From Chlorocebus sabaeus (lineage: Eukaryota > Chordata > Mammalia > Primates > Cercopithecidae): DNA of 64,000 bases. Shown one piece after another: positions 1-10,599 of the stretch (positions within the stretch are counted from its first letter, which is position 1; each line of letters opens with the position of its first letter). The notes under the pieces were generated by a model. That model was not told the origin of the DNA, did no database searches, and worked only from the letters and a program-made list of their open reading frames with translations. The DNA is taken from positions 16,910,266-16,974,265 of the forward strand of contig NC_132915.1 of assembly GCF_047675955.1 (NCBI RefSeq), read 5' to 3'. The position numbers and the translations under genes were made by a program.

Positions 1-305
1 TGTTGTCTGGATGTACCACAGTTTACTTATCTATCCATCTACTGATGGGCCACTTGGTGGTTTTCAAGTTTTACCAATTATGAATAAAGCTGCTATGAAC
101 ATCCATGTGCAGTTTTTTTTGTGCAGACATAGTTTTGAACTCACTTGGGTAAATAGAAAGGAGCCCAATTTCTGGATCACATAGTTAAGAATATGTTTTA
201 GGTTTGTAAACAGTTATCAAATAGTCTTCCTAAGTGGCTGTACCATTTTACATTACCGCCAGCAGTGAATGAGAGTTTCTAGTGCTTCTTCATTGATGAT
301 GTTTT
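1..305 (-). mobile_element. Old L1 fragment (ORF2 3' region), antisense
   Basis: Read on the plus strand, this follows the antisense of the L1 ORF2 C-terminal region: a 'gaataaagctgctatgaac' block, then 'tgggtaaatagaaaggagc', then 'agtggctgtaccattttaca'. These are the usual landmarks of L1M/L1PB copies. Divergence is high and no frame survives. The element runs off the left edge of the window and its right end near 305 is approximate. Confidence 0.62.
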
Positions 306-1265
306 ATGTTTCATTTTATTAGCAACAGTTATTGCAGACTTTAAGACAGGTAATGGTATTAACCATGGGAATGATGGCTGTTTGGCAAAATAATTTATAT
401 GACTTAGAAATATATGTAAATAATAATTATATATATTTGTATACATATATTTATATTAATAGTATTGGAGGTAATAAGCAAACTGAGGTGGCATGTTGGA
501 GGTTTGACATAATTATCAAAGAAGATGCTGTTGCTAACAATATTAGAGGTTATTATATGAAACATATATACTTGAGCTTTATCAACACCTTCATAGTAGA
601 GGATTATAGATAGAGGCTCATTCATGTTTGGCCAGCTTTTCTTTTGATGATGCCACAATATCATTCCCTGGGATTTTACATAAGGATAAAGTTGTTATGG
701 TATTTTTAAAAAGTTCTTATCTACTACATCACATCCAAGACAATATATCAGTCTACTATTTAATTGTATTTTATTTTCTATGACTTAGCTTGGTTTGGTA
801 GCAATATATTTAGGAATAATGTGACTCATTGATCCTCATTTTTATTCTCTGGTGGTTAGAAAGGAAGGCTATTTTATAGACATGTCTAACCTTCAAAGTT
901 TGTAACAAACAATGGCCTAAACTGTCTTGTCAACACAGGGTGGCTTTAGGGGTATAGAATATTATAACAATCCTTTTAAGTTTTTGGAATTTTGAGCTCC
1001 CTTGGACCAAATTAAGAATGGATCTATCCATTTTCTAGTGAATTATATTATACTAAGGAATATTAAATATCATCTACATATAATGTAGACATTTAACTCA
1101 TTGAATTGACTGAGCTCTTTAATCGTGAAGAAATAGTTTTTGTTCTATTGTGCTCCTTTCACATCCACTGTGTGAACCTGATTCTACCCGTCTCTGTAGA
1201 GTAGCCAACAAGCAGTAGAAAGCTTCTACATCTTAGAGAAAACATAGTTAACCCATCAATCATGG
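306..1265. other. AT-rich DNA, nothing recognised
   Basis: AT-rich sequence with a short TA-rich patch near 405-465. Chance open frames run in both directions over the same bases (for example 332-613 plus and 404-664 minus), with no splice-site context or domain. I see no repeat, RNA gene or exon that I can name. Confidence 0.4.
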
Positions 1266-1765
1266 TCCAACCACACCTTGTAACAACGTAAAGCAAAAGG
1301 AATTTAATTCAGGCAAATGGTGATAGAGCTTGGAGTTACATAGGAGATGGCAAGAAAACCCAGAGATTAAACAAATAGGAAGCTGATACCACCCCTTGTT
1401 AGAAGGGCAAAGAGAAGAGATAAGCTAAATAAGGGCTGCCTTAGGTCCAAGGATTCCAGAAATAATATGGAATTGTGGCAGGTTTTGCCATGGGGATATG
1501 AAATATGGAGAACACACAGCTGCATTCAAAGGTTGATAGAGGCAGCCTTGAGGGAGAGATAGAATGTCTCATTTCCCATGTACGTTCTCCAGCTTTCCCT
1601 GGGGTTTGCCCACTGGTTGAATCCAGGTGGAATCCAGGATTAGTAGGGCCCAGGATAGGCAGCCTGCAGTAACCAACATGCCTATGAAACAGAGTAAAGA
1701 AAGGGCATACAGTCCAGAGTTCAGCATGGCTAACCACAACCTGAAAATGCCACAGATTTTATCCA
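1266..1765. mobile_element. Possible old LTR-like repeat, family unknown
   Basis: This 500-bp block is more GC-balanced than its flanks and has the texture of a diverged interspersed repeat ('gcaaaaggaatttaattcag' at the left, 'gacagcctgcagt'-type stretches later). I cannot name a family and see no paired terminal repeats or target-site duplication, so this is a weak call. A repeat-library search would decide it. Confidence 0.25.
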
Positions 1766-3057
1766 TTTTCTATACATGTTGGGGTTGTGCAACATTAATT
1801 GGCCTGAGTTCTTTCCTTCAACTCTATATTCATCATTTGAATAAGGGAAACAAATGATTCTGATGCAGATAAAACTGTCCTTATGGGAACATTTACTTTG
1901 GAGTTTATATTTTGACATTTTTTAACTTAAAATTCATGAAGTGTATTTCTGTCTCCTTTCTATATTTAGTTAATTGTGGGATTTTGCAAGCTTTTTAGCA
2001 TTTTGATAATATTAAAAAAGGGAGTTTTAAAATGATAAAAAATGTTGTCTAAATATGTATTCCATAATAATTTGATTATCAAAGTAATAGAAGGTGCTTT
2101 TCAGTAATTTATTCTATAAATGTAAAAATGTCACTAAATTGGAAGCATAATGTATGTTTTTGTGCTACTTATATGCCAATATCCTTTAAGCGATCACTTG
2201 ACTTCAGTCTCCTGCTTTATATTGGTTTTCCATAGATGTGAGCACAGACCTAAAGTTTCCTGCCTCCATCTGTTCTGTGAGTATTATCATTTGATATACA
2301 GAATATAAGGTTTAAAAATTTTAACTAGTTGGTCTTTCTAGACTTTAAATGTTTGATCTTTAAATTTAGCTTTTATTCCAACAAACTGCTCTTTCGTGAT
2401 CATAACACATTTTGGTACCATTGCATTTTAGTATAACAAATTGCTCCCCTCTAAATTTTCCCCAATCATTTCATTGGTTAATATAATGTAATATTTCTTA
2501 TACTGTATCTGGAAAATTATCCTTGAGTATCCATGACTTACTGATTCAGTATAAACAGATATACCACCTTATATTTTGACTGTAACAGTTGGCTTTGAGA
2601 ACTCAGAAAACCTTGGGGTCTATTTTATGACTTACAACGAATCTTTCAAATTAAGATATATATTACAGCCTCTCCTAGTCAATATATGGATATGATGATA
2701 AGGTCTACCCACAATATCTTGGAAACGAAACAACTGAGATACATTTAACCCTAATCTAGGTCCTCTTTCACTGATATCAGGATAGGATAGACTGTACTCT
2801 ACAAGCTAAAATTTAAAGTTAAATTTTTAAATTGTAAAAATTTAAGCAATATTAATACAAAAGGAGTGGTTAACATTATTTCCAGAAAAAAAAGAGAGAC
2901 AACCTGAAACTAAATTTAATGTGTCCACAATATTGTAAAATGAGAAGTCCATGATGACTAACAGAACCTCTCCATCCTGGTTGGCTTGTGATACATATTT
3001 AATTTATTAATTTTCACCAGCAAGATCCAACAATCACTCCTTGCTTTAATCACCTAC
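1766..3057. other. Unassigned AT-rich DNA
   Basis: No recognisable repeat, RNA gene or coding signal. The composition is AT-rich throughout with short A- and T-runs only. Confidence 0.4.
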
Positions 3058-3068
3058 TGTATTAGTCT

Positions 3069-3134
3069 TCTTGGCATCAAATTTACAACAAAGATGAAAG
3101 ATATATATGTTATTTCTCAGCTTACATTTTGCAA
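3069..3134 (+). repeat. 66-bp insert matching 6777-6842
   Basis: The expected MLT1 sequence between 'attagtct' and 'taacaaaatac' is replaced here by 66 bp that align without gaps to 6777-6842 in the same orientation, with 57 of 66 bases identical by hand count. The segment is not part of the MLT1 family as I know it. It looks like a short templated insertion copied from 3.7 kb away. Confidence 0.75.
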
Positions 3135-3390
3135 TAACAAAATACTATAGACTGGGGAGCTTAAACCCTAAAAAATTGTCACAATTCTGGAGGCTGAAAG
3201 ACCAAGATCAAGGTATTGGCAAGATAGGTTTTATCCTGAAGCCTGTTGTCTTGGCTTGTAGGTGACTGCCATCTCACTGTGTCCTCACCTTATCTTTTTG
3301 GGAGTGTGACATGGAGAGAGAGTGAGAACAAGCTTTCTGGTAACTCTTCTTATAAGGGTACTAATCCCATCATAAGGGCCTCACCCTTAG

Positions 3391-3588
3391 GACCTCATGT
3401 AACTTTATGTATTTATTTATTTATTTAAGTTCTGAGATATATGTGCAGGCAGTGTAGGTTTAGTACATGGGTAAACGTGTGTCATGGTGGTTTGCTGCAC
3501 CTATCAACTCATCACCTAGGTATTAAGCCCCACATGCATTAGCTTTTTGTTCTGATGTTCTCCCTCCCCTTGCCCAGACCTCATGTAA
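3391..3588 (-). mobile_element. 5'-truncated L1 3' end with 12-bp TSD
   Basis: Antisense L1 3' UTR (T-rich start, 'taagttctgagatatatgtg', 'catggtggtttgctgcacct') spans 3403-3576. It is flanked by a perfect 12-bp duplication, gacctcatgtaa, at 3391-3402 and 3577-3588. The T-rich left end is the reverse complement of the poly-A tail. Only about 174 bp of L1 was copied. It interrupts the MLT1 LTR and is therefore younger than it. Confidence 0.88.
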
Positions 3589-3692
3589 TTTTAATGATAT
3601 CTCAAAATCTCCATCTCCAAGACCCATGGCGTTGGATATTATTGCCTCAACATATAAATTTTGGAAGGATACAAACAGCCAGTTCATTATGC

Positions 3693-4315
3693 CTGCTCAG
3701 TCACCTTCCAATTATTATTTAGGTTGAACCCTTATTCACATGAGAAGGAATCACAGATACAGACTTTAAGTTGAGACTGTCATATATTAAAAGTTCAGAT
3801 CAGTGAAGAACAAGGCAGGAAAAGTCCACAGCCTCAATATACAGAAGTAGGACAGGACATCATGGAGAATTCAAAATAACAAGCCAAGCAGGCCACCCAG
3901 TTGAGTCATCAATCTGAGCTGGATGGTCTGAGAAGGTAAGTCCAGGCAGGAGAGAGGTTATAGGGGCAGAACGCCAGGAGTAAAAGTATCCAGAAGAAAG
4001 ATGATACCAGGAACCAGGCAAAATTCTCCAAAGCCTTATGAACAAAACCATGGTCATTTTTACGGCAATGTAGAAGATGCTCTGAGAGGGCCCATCTGAC
4101 TTAGCCATATATTTGACTTGCCACTTTGACTTTACACATGAAAACAATATTTTAGTTAAAATGTAATCTATGTGTCAATTCTATATTTTATTTTATATAA
4201 ACGTAAATTGATATTGCATTTTTTTATGTAGTATCTTTCTTACTTGGATAATGTAAGTTCAGTTTCTTGAATATGAACAACTCTAGGTATACCGTTAGAA
4301 GTAGGGTTTTAAATA
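3693..4315. other. Unassigned DNA
   Basis: Moderately AT-rich, non-simple sequence. A 95-codon open frame on the minus strand (3860-4147) shows no domain and no conserved gene features, so it is regarded as chance. No repeat family recognised. Confidence 0.35.
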
Positions 4316-4870
4316 ACAAAGCCAAGGGACAGAGCATTAGTAGAGCTCACACTGCAGGAGGTTCTCCTTGTTACGACTACTCTTCCAGGATGTCATCTTC
4401 CATCGGCTAGGGGTAAAATTACAAAAAATAAACAAAAGAAAACAAAACAAAAAACCTCCAAATCACAACGACTTGAAGCAAAACAGAGATCCTTTTCTTT
4501 CTTTCAATCACAGTCTAATTTTGTGTCATTGGGAAAGATGGCTCTGCTTCACTCTGTTACTCAGGATCTAGATTCACTTCCTCTAATGGCTATCTTCCCA
4601 AATAATGGGTTATTTGCTGGATTTTCTGCATCTGATAAAAGAAGAGGAGGGTTATGCAGAAAGTACATTAATGTCAGGTCTTGACATGGAATACATTATT
4701 TCCATTCATATTCCAGTGACTAGAACTCAGTTGCATGGTCCCTGCAAGGGTGGTTGGGAAATGCAGTGTAGTGTGTCTAGGAGGCAAAGGCACCAGATAA
4801 TGGTAAACACATATCTTGTGATTGCCATATCTCTTTATCTCCTTATCTCTCTACAGCCTCTTCTCCATCA
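4316..4870. mobile_element. Probable ancient interspersed repeat, class undetermined
   Basis: The stretch around 4690-4790 ('tccattcatattccagtgac', 'gggtggttgggaaatgcag') reads like a widespread old mammalian repeat in which a 'ccattggcc...agtcacatggcc' type block occurs. I recall the motif but not the family. The A-rich patch near 4425-4455 may be secondary. Boundaries are soft. Confidence 0.33.
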
Positions 4871-5454
4871 GCAGGAAAGTTGTAGAAAAGCAGATCTACA
4901 ACAAAAGATACTCCAAAATATGCTTATATGTTTTAGTAAATACAATTTCTAAAAAGTTGATGAACAAAACTCTGGACAGTAGAGTGTTTGTGTGCACAAA
5001 GTCAATTTCAAATGGTTTTGAGCTCTTATCTGTGAATGCGCCATATGCTCCACAAGCAATTAGTCATTGTTCAATGTGAATTGAGAGAATTGTAGCCAAT
5101 AAATTTAAAATAAGTTCTTGAATATACTTAGCATTAGAAGATTTGTTATTATTTGAAAGCTCTGGTTACAGTTCTTTATGGTTGTTTATTTGTCACGAGA
5201 AACATTAAGTTTTCGCCTAAATCCATATTTCAATAGAGTATTTATGCACTTGGTTCAAGAAAGAACTTGCCAGTGGCCTTCCGAGAGCCAGCCTTGGCAC
5301 TAGTAACTTTGAATAATACATCAGGGAAAAAGCTTTCAAACAAATTCTTTAGTTTAAAAGTAAGCTGTAGCCATAACTAATGTGCAATGACTTTTACTTT
5401 ATATCAGAGGGAAGAAATAGCCTCTTATTTAGTTAATTCTAGAACTACACTCTC
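4871..5454. other. Unassigned AT-rich DNA
   Basis: No repeat family, RNA gene or coding signal recognised. Confidence 0.35.
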
Positions 5455-5650
5455 TAAGACAGTGACAATTATCCACATGTAAGTATTTAAATTAAAATTA
5501 ATTAAAATCATATAAAATTAAAAATTTAAGTAGTTACTCTGGTCACATGTCAAGTGCTCAGCTTAAGTAGCTTGTGGCTATCATATTGAAGAAAGAAGAC
5601 ATAGGGCATTTCCATCAACGTTGCTACTAGGTAGCAGCAATCTAGAAGTT
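5455..5650. mobile_element. hAT-Charlie-like DNA transposon remnant
   Basis: The block contains diverged versions of 'agccacatttcaagtgctcaa', 'tggctaccatattggaca' and 'acatttccatca', a combination typical of short non-autonomous hAT-Charlie elements. Here they read 'cacatgtcaagtgctcagc', 'gtggctatcatattgaag' and 'gcatttccatcaacg'. Terminal repeats and an 8-bp duplication were not identified, so the family and ends are uncertain. Confidence 0.42.
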
Positions 5651-6127
5651 TGCCGACCCATAGCCATGCGAGAGGGAGAAACAGAGACAAAGAACTTTGA
5701 TCAGGATGCCTGTCACCTATTCCTTTTTTTATTTGTGCACAAATATGAATGTGTTCAGTACATTTTAAAAAATCAAGCTTAAACAACTGGGTGTTTGCTT
5801 TGATGCCTAAAGAAGGGCGGCTAGCTCATTGGGGACTTTTATGTATTGCTTTTGTGCTAGCATACAGACTATTAAAACGATTGAAAAGAAAGCCATTCTG
5901 TTGGGTGTGAATGGGCACAATAAATTAAATACAGTGCATTTTAACCTATGATACTTAAATAACAGAATATATCTGTACACATTTTAACATATGAAAGCCA
6001 ATCCACTAGGCTACTAAAGTTTCTTTCTCTCTCTCCTTCTCTCCTTTCCACATACTCTCCCACATCCTTCTATTTTTTCTGGTTCCTGGAACATTCTGTT
6101 TTTTTTTTTTTTTTTTTTTTTACACAA
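5651..6127. other. Unassigned DNA ending in pyrimidine tract and poly-T
   Basis: Mostly unclassified sequence. From about 6020 it turns into a C/T-rich tract and finishes with a run of about 21 T at 6101-6121. No L1 or Alu body is attached to the T-run, so it is not a retroelement tail. Confidence 0.5.
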
Positions 6128-7687
6128 GCTAACAAGTTTGATGTGGCTCTGTGTCTTATTCCCTTCCAGGCTTGCAGCTGTTTTGGCAACAGAAGAAAAA
6201 ATCCCCATAACAAATCAAATAAAAGCCCTTTATGTGAAGAGGAATTGAAAACAGCAGGCCTCAAAGAGGACTGCACATGAGATGCCTTGTTCTGGCTTTC
6301 AACACAACTCAAATCAGAAACACATTACCATAATCTGAAACAGCCCACTGCTAACACAAGACAGATGGTGGGTAATAACCCATGCATCATTAATAAATAA
6401 ATTCCAGCATTAAAGGCTTTACAAAGTATGACAACATTATCTGGGCACAATGACTGCCCCTCTCCCACCCCCAACATCATTTCAGTGTGTTATGGGATAT
6501 GCTAGGTTTATTTTTATTTTTTTCCCCTCCAACTCCGTGGATCTGAAGGAAGTTTAAATACGACACAAGTTTTAACCAGATGAAACCCATCTCAGTGTAC
6601 AAGACAGGTCTGAAACTCCATAAGGGAAAAATAAAATAGCTGCCAAAGTTTAATAGCTCACATGTTCTGGTGTTGGATCAGCCCACAGCAATTTATTGCG
6701 CTGCCCTCCATGCGCTGGCCTCACCCTTTCTGGTACGCCTCTGTGCCTGTATTGCAGTACACACTCCAAGCAAGAATCTTGGCATCACATTTGCCACAAA
6801 GCTGAAAGATATATGAGTAATTTCTCAGCTTTCCTTTTGCAAACGATACCATCTGTCTCTTTTTCCCCAGCTCCCCCCACCAAGGGGGGAAGAAAAAACC
6901 TCTGATTAAATTGAAAAAAGGAGAGAGAGAGAGCATTTTAACTCCATAAATGTTGGAAACTTAAAAAAAAAAAATTATTTTGCTTTGTTTTGTTTGTTCA
7001 ATGGGATAATGTTATTCCAACAGAATGTGAGGAGGATAGGAATGTAGTAATGTGACACAGAACTGTGCAGAACCCTGTGGGTGATGCTGTGTGGAATTCC
7101 CCAGGGTAGCAGTGTTCCTGCAAAGCCTAGGTGCCCACTTCCTATGTGTGCCATCCTAAACCAAAAGTCAGACATGGTCCTGGCCATCAGTTCTGGAAAA
7201 ATACAGGCCTTAGGACAGTAAATATTATGTTAGATTCATCCTATATAAATGACGTATTCCTCCTCAAAAATGGGTAATACAAACATTTTTGCCAAACAGA
7301 TCAGCATCATGTTTTTAATGAAAGAGATAAACTATTTTGCATTAACTCACTTGACAGGTGAAGAACTAGGAACAGAGAAAATAATACATGCGAAACAGGC
7401 TAATCCAAGATTACTAGAAGGCCAAGGGAAAGTATCTCCATGGCATCATCCATTGACCCAAGTGGTCAGTCAAGTGGATGTGATTTATAGTCCATGAGTA
7501 CAGAGTTGCTTCTCCTGATGCAGGTCCTTTGGGGGGGCGGCGGCAGAGGGGGGGAGAAAGAAATCTCTCTCTGGAACCGCTGTCCCTTTCCTTTCAGCAC
7601 ACAGAGAATTTTCCTTCCACTTAGACTCACGTGAAGGCTGATCAGCAAGACTTTTCTAATTAGCATCTAAACCCTTTGTCTCTATGT
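6128..7687. other. Repeat-free block, candidate conserved non-coding DNA
   Basis: About 1.5 kb with no recognisable transposon, balanced composition and little simple sequence. Such islands in repeat-dense primate DNA are sometimes conserved regulatory elements, but conservation cannot be seen from one sequence. Two G7 runs lie near 7531-7554. No splice sites around a convincing frame were found. Confidence 0.35.
6777..6842 (+). repeat. Partner of the 66-bp insert at 3069-3134
   Basis: This segment sits in repeat-free DNA and aligns gaplessly to the foreign 66 bp inside the MLT1 LTR, with 9 mismatches by hand count. Because the other copy interrupts a known repeat, this one is the likely donor. 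Confidence 0.75.
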
Positions 7688-7886
7688 CCTCTTCTTTCTC
7701 AAACTTAAGTCAATATTTTGATGTGTACATATGTATCTACTTTCTCTTAATTTACTGTGTGTTTATCTTATTTCCTCCATTAAATTGTGAGATTCCTGAG
7801 GGTAAAAACCATGTCTAATCTACGCCCTAAATTCCCCTTAGCACCCAGTACAGAACACCACACTCAGGCTAAATGAAATCACAACT
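7688..7886 (+). mobile_element. L2 3' end fragment
   Basis: Contains the L2 3'-terminal progression 'ttgtgagattcctgagggta', 'aaaccatgtct', 'ttagcacccagtacagaaca' and 'aggctaaatgaa', matching the family pattern 'gagctccatgagggcaggga ... cctggcacatagtaggcgc ... aatgaa'. An ancient non-LTR fossil with no coding remnant. Confidence 0.58.
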
Positions 7887-8638
7887 CAGAGACAGATGCC
7901 AGGGCCCCTGGCAGTGCAGACTCGGATGGAGTCTATGAGTTCCAGGTGAGTCTGTTCCAAGGCGGCTTTTCTTTGAGCTCTCTCCAACTTTCTCTGGGAA
8001 CAGCTGCTGAGGGATGGTCAGAAGAAGGTGAGTTAAGCTTTAATTGGTTCCTGAGGTATGCAGTTTCCTCTATGATCTTAACGTGATGAAGGGAATTTTA
8101 AATGGACTCCCATATTGAATTGGTAGACTGAGAAGAGAGCAAAAAATCATACTGATCAAGGAACTTTCTACAAACAGCACATTCTGTAAAAGTAAGGATT
8201 ATTTTCAAAATGTTTTGGTGTATTTCCAACTCTGTGATTTCTGGATTCACATTTGATAGTCTCCCTGTTCTATCTTGTGGTAATTCGTGAGCAGGACAAT
8301 TTACTAAGCTATTAGTTTCTCATCATCATCATCCAGGTCAAATAAGTAACCAATACACTTCTTATTTTGCCCACTTTGAAGCACAGCCTATGGTTTTAAG
8401 TTGGTTAACTACATTTAACCTCTGTTCTCTGAAGTCTTAAGGCCAAAAATCAAATTCTGTGAATACAAACATTAAAACTGTGAAAAACGGTATATAATTG
8501 CACATTCATACTGTAGTTTAGATTGTTATTTTTACTTTTACATGTAGCAAAGAGCAAAATATAGGATGAAACACATGAAGGACAAGTTACTTTTTTGATA
8601 GTCAAGAAAGTCTTCGTCTAGGAAATTAAGAGGTGATG
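7887..8638. other. Unassigned DNA
   Basis: No repeat family, RNA gene or coding signal recognised in about 750 bp. Confidence 0.35.
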
Positions 8639-8905
8639 TGTTCATTAATGAATGAATGTTTTTGTGTGTCAGGACTTGTACCAGGGGTTTAGGCTATAGC
8701 AATGAGCAGACCTTAAAGTAAAGGAGCAGAAGAAATAAATCAGAACAGTGGGCTGGCTGAACAAAGAGGGTGTTTTCACGTAGACGACTACGATGAGGAA
8801 GCAAAGGGTAGATAGACATTCTTGTGACACCAGGTAGAGGGCCCAGGAACACAGAACAGTTTTCTACAGACCTGAACTAGTTGAATGGAGGGAACACACA
8901 CTTAG
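8639..8905 (-). mobile_element. Possible L2 fragment, antisense
   Basis: Starts with 'ttcattaatgaatgaatg' and passes into 'aggacttgtaccaggggttt' and 'tagcaatgagcagac', a diverged form of the antisense L2 end (cattcattcaa...ccaggcactgtgctaggc...gcagtgaacaaaac). The later part is weaker. Confidence 0.48.
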
Positions 8906-9049
8906 CACATTACATGCCTAGACGTGGGCAGAGTTGGAGTTTGCCACCTCTTTGAGGTATTTCCAATCCAGTATTAGTAGTTATTCCTCTTTCTTCGTTT
9001 TTCTGTATGTCTGCTGTTAGAGCATATGGTTCAGTTTAACAAATACTTG

Positions 9050-9165
9050 TGAAGTTTCTAGAGCCTCATTTTCCTTCTCTGTAAAATGAGGGGAAATTCT
9101 AAATCTCACAGATAATTGAAATATTAAATCACACATGTAAGGGTCTTAAAATTACACAAACATTT
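9050..9165 (+). mobile_element. MIR fragment
   Basis: 'agagcctcattttccttctc tgtaaaatgaggg' is the diagnostic MIR core (consensus 'cctcagtttcctcatctgtaaaatgggg'). It is a diverged tRNA-derived SINE remnant with ends not defined. Confidence 0.57.
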
Positions 9166-9329
9166 ATGGAAAATGATATGTTTTAGCTTTTAATCTTACA
9201 AAAAGTGAATCCCTGGGCTAGGCAGTCTAGGTACAAAATAATTCATTTTCCTTGCCATCTGGAAGCTTACCACGTGAGGGTAAGATCAATGTAGGAAAAT
9301 GATTTTTATGTAATAAGGTAAGTGATACT

Positions 9330-9955
9330 TGCATTCACTCATGCAGAGGTATTTATTGAGCACAGAGTAGGTGCTCACTGTATTAGGCCATGAGTACGCC
9401 CTCATAAGAAAAATAAGACAAGATCTCTGCCCTCATTGACTTTACACTTTAGTAGGACATTGGGAAAGAGAGAGATTTTAAAAATGCACAGAAGTAAAGC
9501 TAAGTTATAATTGTGTATGACTACCACACACACACACAAGATGCTTCAAGAAGATTGTTCAGTTGTTTCTAAGTGTGCAAGGCAGTCAAGTGAGATAAGG
9601 ACTTATAAATGTTCCTTGAATGGGTGCTGTTCATAATTACAGTTTCTTTTGAGAGCTAATTCTGAAGACTGTTGATTGAAGCCGGATTGAAGTGGGCTGA
9701 AGAAGAAGGGGAGATAAAGAAGTGAATATATTGATTCTACTTATGGTACACTTTTGAGAGCTAAAATAAAGATATGCCCAGGAAACTTAGGGTAAGTTCA
9801 GCATCCATTTCCTGGAGGAGCTAACATCTTGCCCTGAATCTTAAAGAATGAGTTATGCATGTAAAGAAAAATGAGAAGGATATTATACACAGAAGGAATA
9901 GCATCCCTGCCCATCTCTAGAGATATACATTGCTAAAGTCAGAGATGGGTTAAAC
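9330..9955 (-). mobile_element. L2 fragment, antisense
   Basis: 'cattcactcatgcagaggta' then 'tttattgagcacagagtagg', 'gatctctgccctcattgac' and later 'ttcctggaggagctaacatc' and 'cagaaggaatagcatc' follow the antisense L2 3' region in order. A short CA-repeat (about 9524-9537) lies inside. The central part is poorly matched. Confidence 0.57.
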
Positions 9956-10094
9956 AGCAATAGATATGTAGTCTGATCTATAAAATTTCTAGATTTGATC
10001 ATTTTCCAAAGGTCTGGGCTACGCTCTTGGCTTAACATATCTTAAATGTAATTCTAGTTTACTTTGTCTAGGCGATAACAGTGTTCTGGCTGGT

Positions 10095-10500
10095 TATCTC
10101 AGTCATCTTTTGCCATAATAATGATGCCTAAATAATAACCACATACCCATGACATAGAACAATAAACATTTATTTCTGTTCTCAAGTCTATGGATCATCT
10201 ACATCATCCAGGACTTGGCTTGGCTGATTTCAGCTGGCTTGCTCATATATCACTGGTCTACTCTGGGCCAGCTGTGGACTGGCTGGCATAATATATGGGC
10301 TTTACTTGGAATGACTCAGCTCTTTTTATAGTTGCTCATACTCCACCAGACTAGCATGGGTTTGTTTTTGTGAGGGTGGCAGAGTTGTAATAGAATGAAT
10401 GGGGACGTAAAAGGCCTATTGAGGGCAAGCTGAAACCGGCATGCTGTGATTTCTACTTCTTCCTACTGGCCAATGTATGACACATGGCTAGCCCAAATGA
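10095..10500 (-). mobile_element. Probable MaLR/MLT-type LTR, antisense
   Basis: The order 'aacatttatttctgttctca', 'tctatggatcatctacatca', 'cttggctgatttcagctgg', 'tctactctgggccagctgtg', 'ccaatgtatgacacatggct' resembles antisense MLT1-type LTRs in which a 'gggtcagctgggc' series precedes 'attggccaaagcaagtcacatggcc'. The family assignment is tentative. Confidence 0.42.
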
Positions 10501-10510
10501 TTAAATTCTC

Positions 10511-10594
10511 TACTCCTCCTGTATCTAGGAGGAGTATCTAGTACTCCTATGCCGTATCTAGTATCTAGTACTCCTCCTAGATATAGAAGGAGTA
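10511..10594. repeat. Two related short hairpins
   Basis: The first arm pair is tactcctcct (10511-10520) and aggaggagta (10527-10536), perfect over 10 bp with a 6-nt loop. The second is tactcctcct (10569-10578) and agaaggagta (10585-10594), with one mismatch and a 6-nt loop. Both share the same left arm, and 'gtatctag' occurs repeatedly between them. Local duplication with inversion best explains this. Confidence 0.85.
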
Positions 10595-10599
10595 TTTAA

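Larger units (their letters stand above)
3058..3692 (-). mobile_element. MLT1 (MaLR) solo LTR, antisense, interrupted twice
   Basis: Antisense MLT1 landmarks appear in order: 'attagtct' start, 'taacaaaatactatagactg', 'tctggaggctgaaagacca', 'tggcttgtaggtgactgcc', 'tataagggtactaatcccat', then after an interruption 'tctccatctccaagaccca' and 'caacatataaattttgga'. This is an old non-autonomous ERVL-MaLR LTR with no internal or coding region. It carries a 66-bp non-MLT1 insert (3069-3134) near its left end and a short L1 (3403-3576). The right end is approximate. Confidence 0.77.

Noticed and set aside
4605..5079. Overlapping plus-strand frames as a small gene
   Set aside because: Two frames overlap out of phase in probable old repeat DNA; no conserved motif.
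6101..6121. Poly-T run as the tail of an antisense retroelement
   Set aside because: No Alu or L1 body follows it and no target duplication was found.
7529..7556. G-run cluster as a CpG-island promoter
   Set aside because: Only two G7 runs and two CGG triplets; the surroundings lack CpG density or a start-site context.
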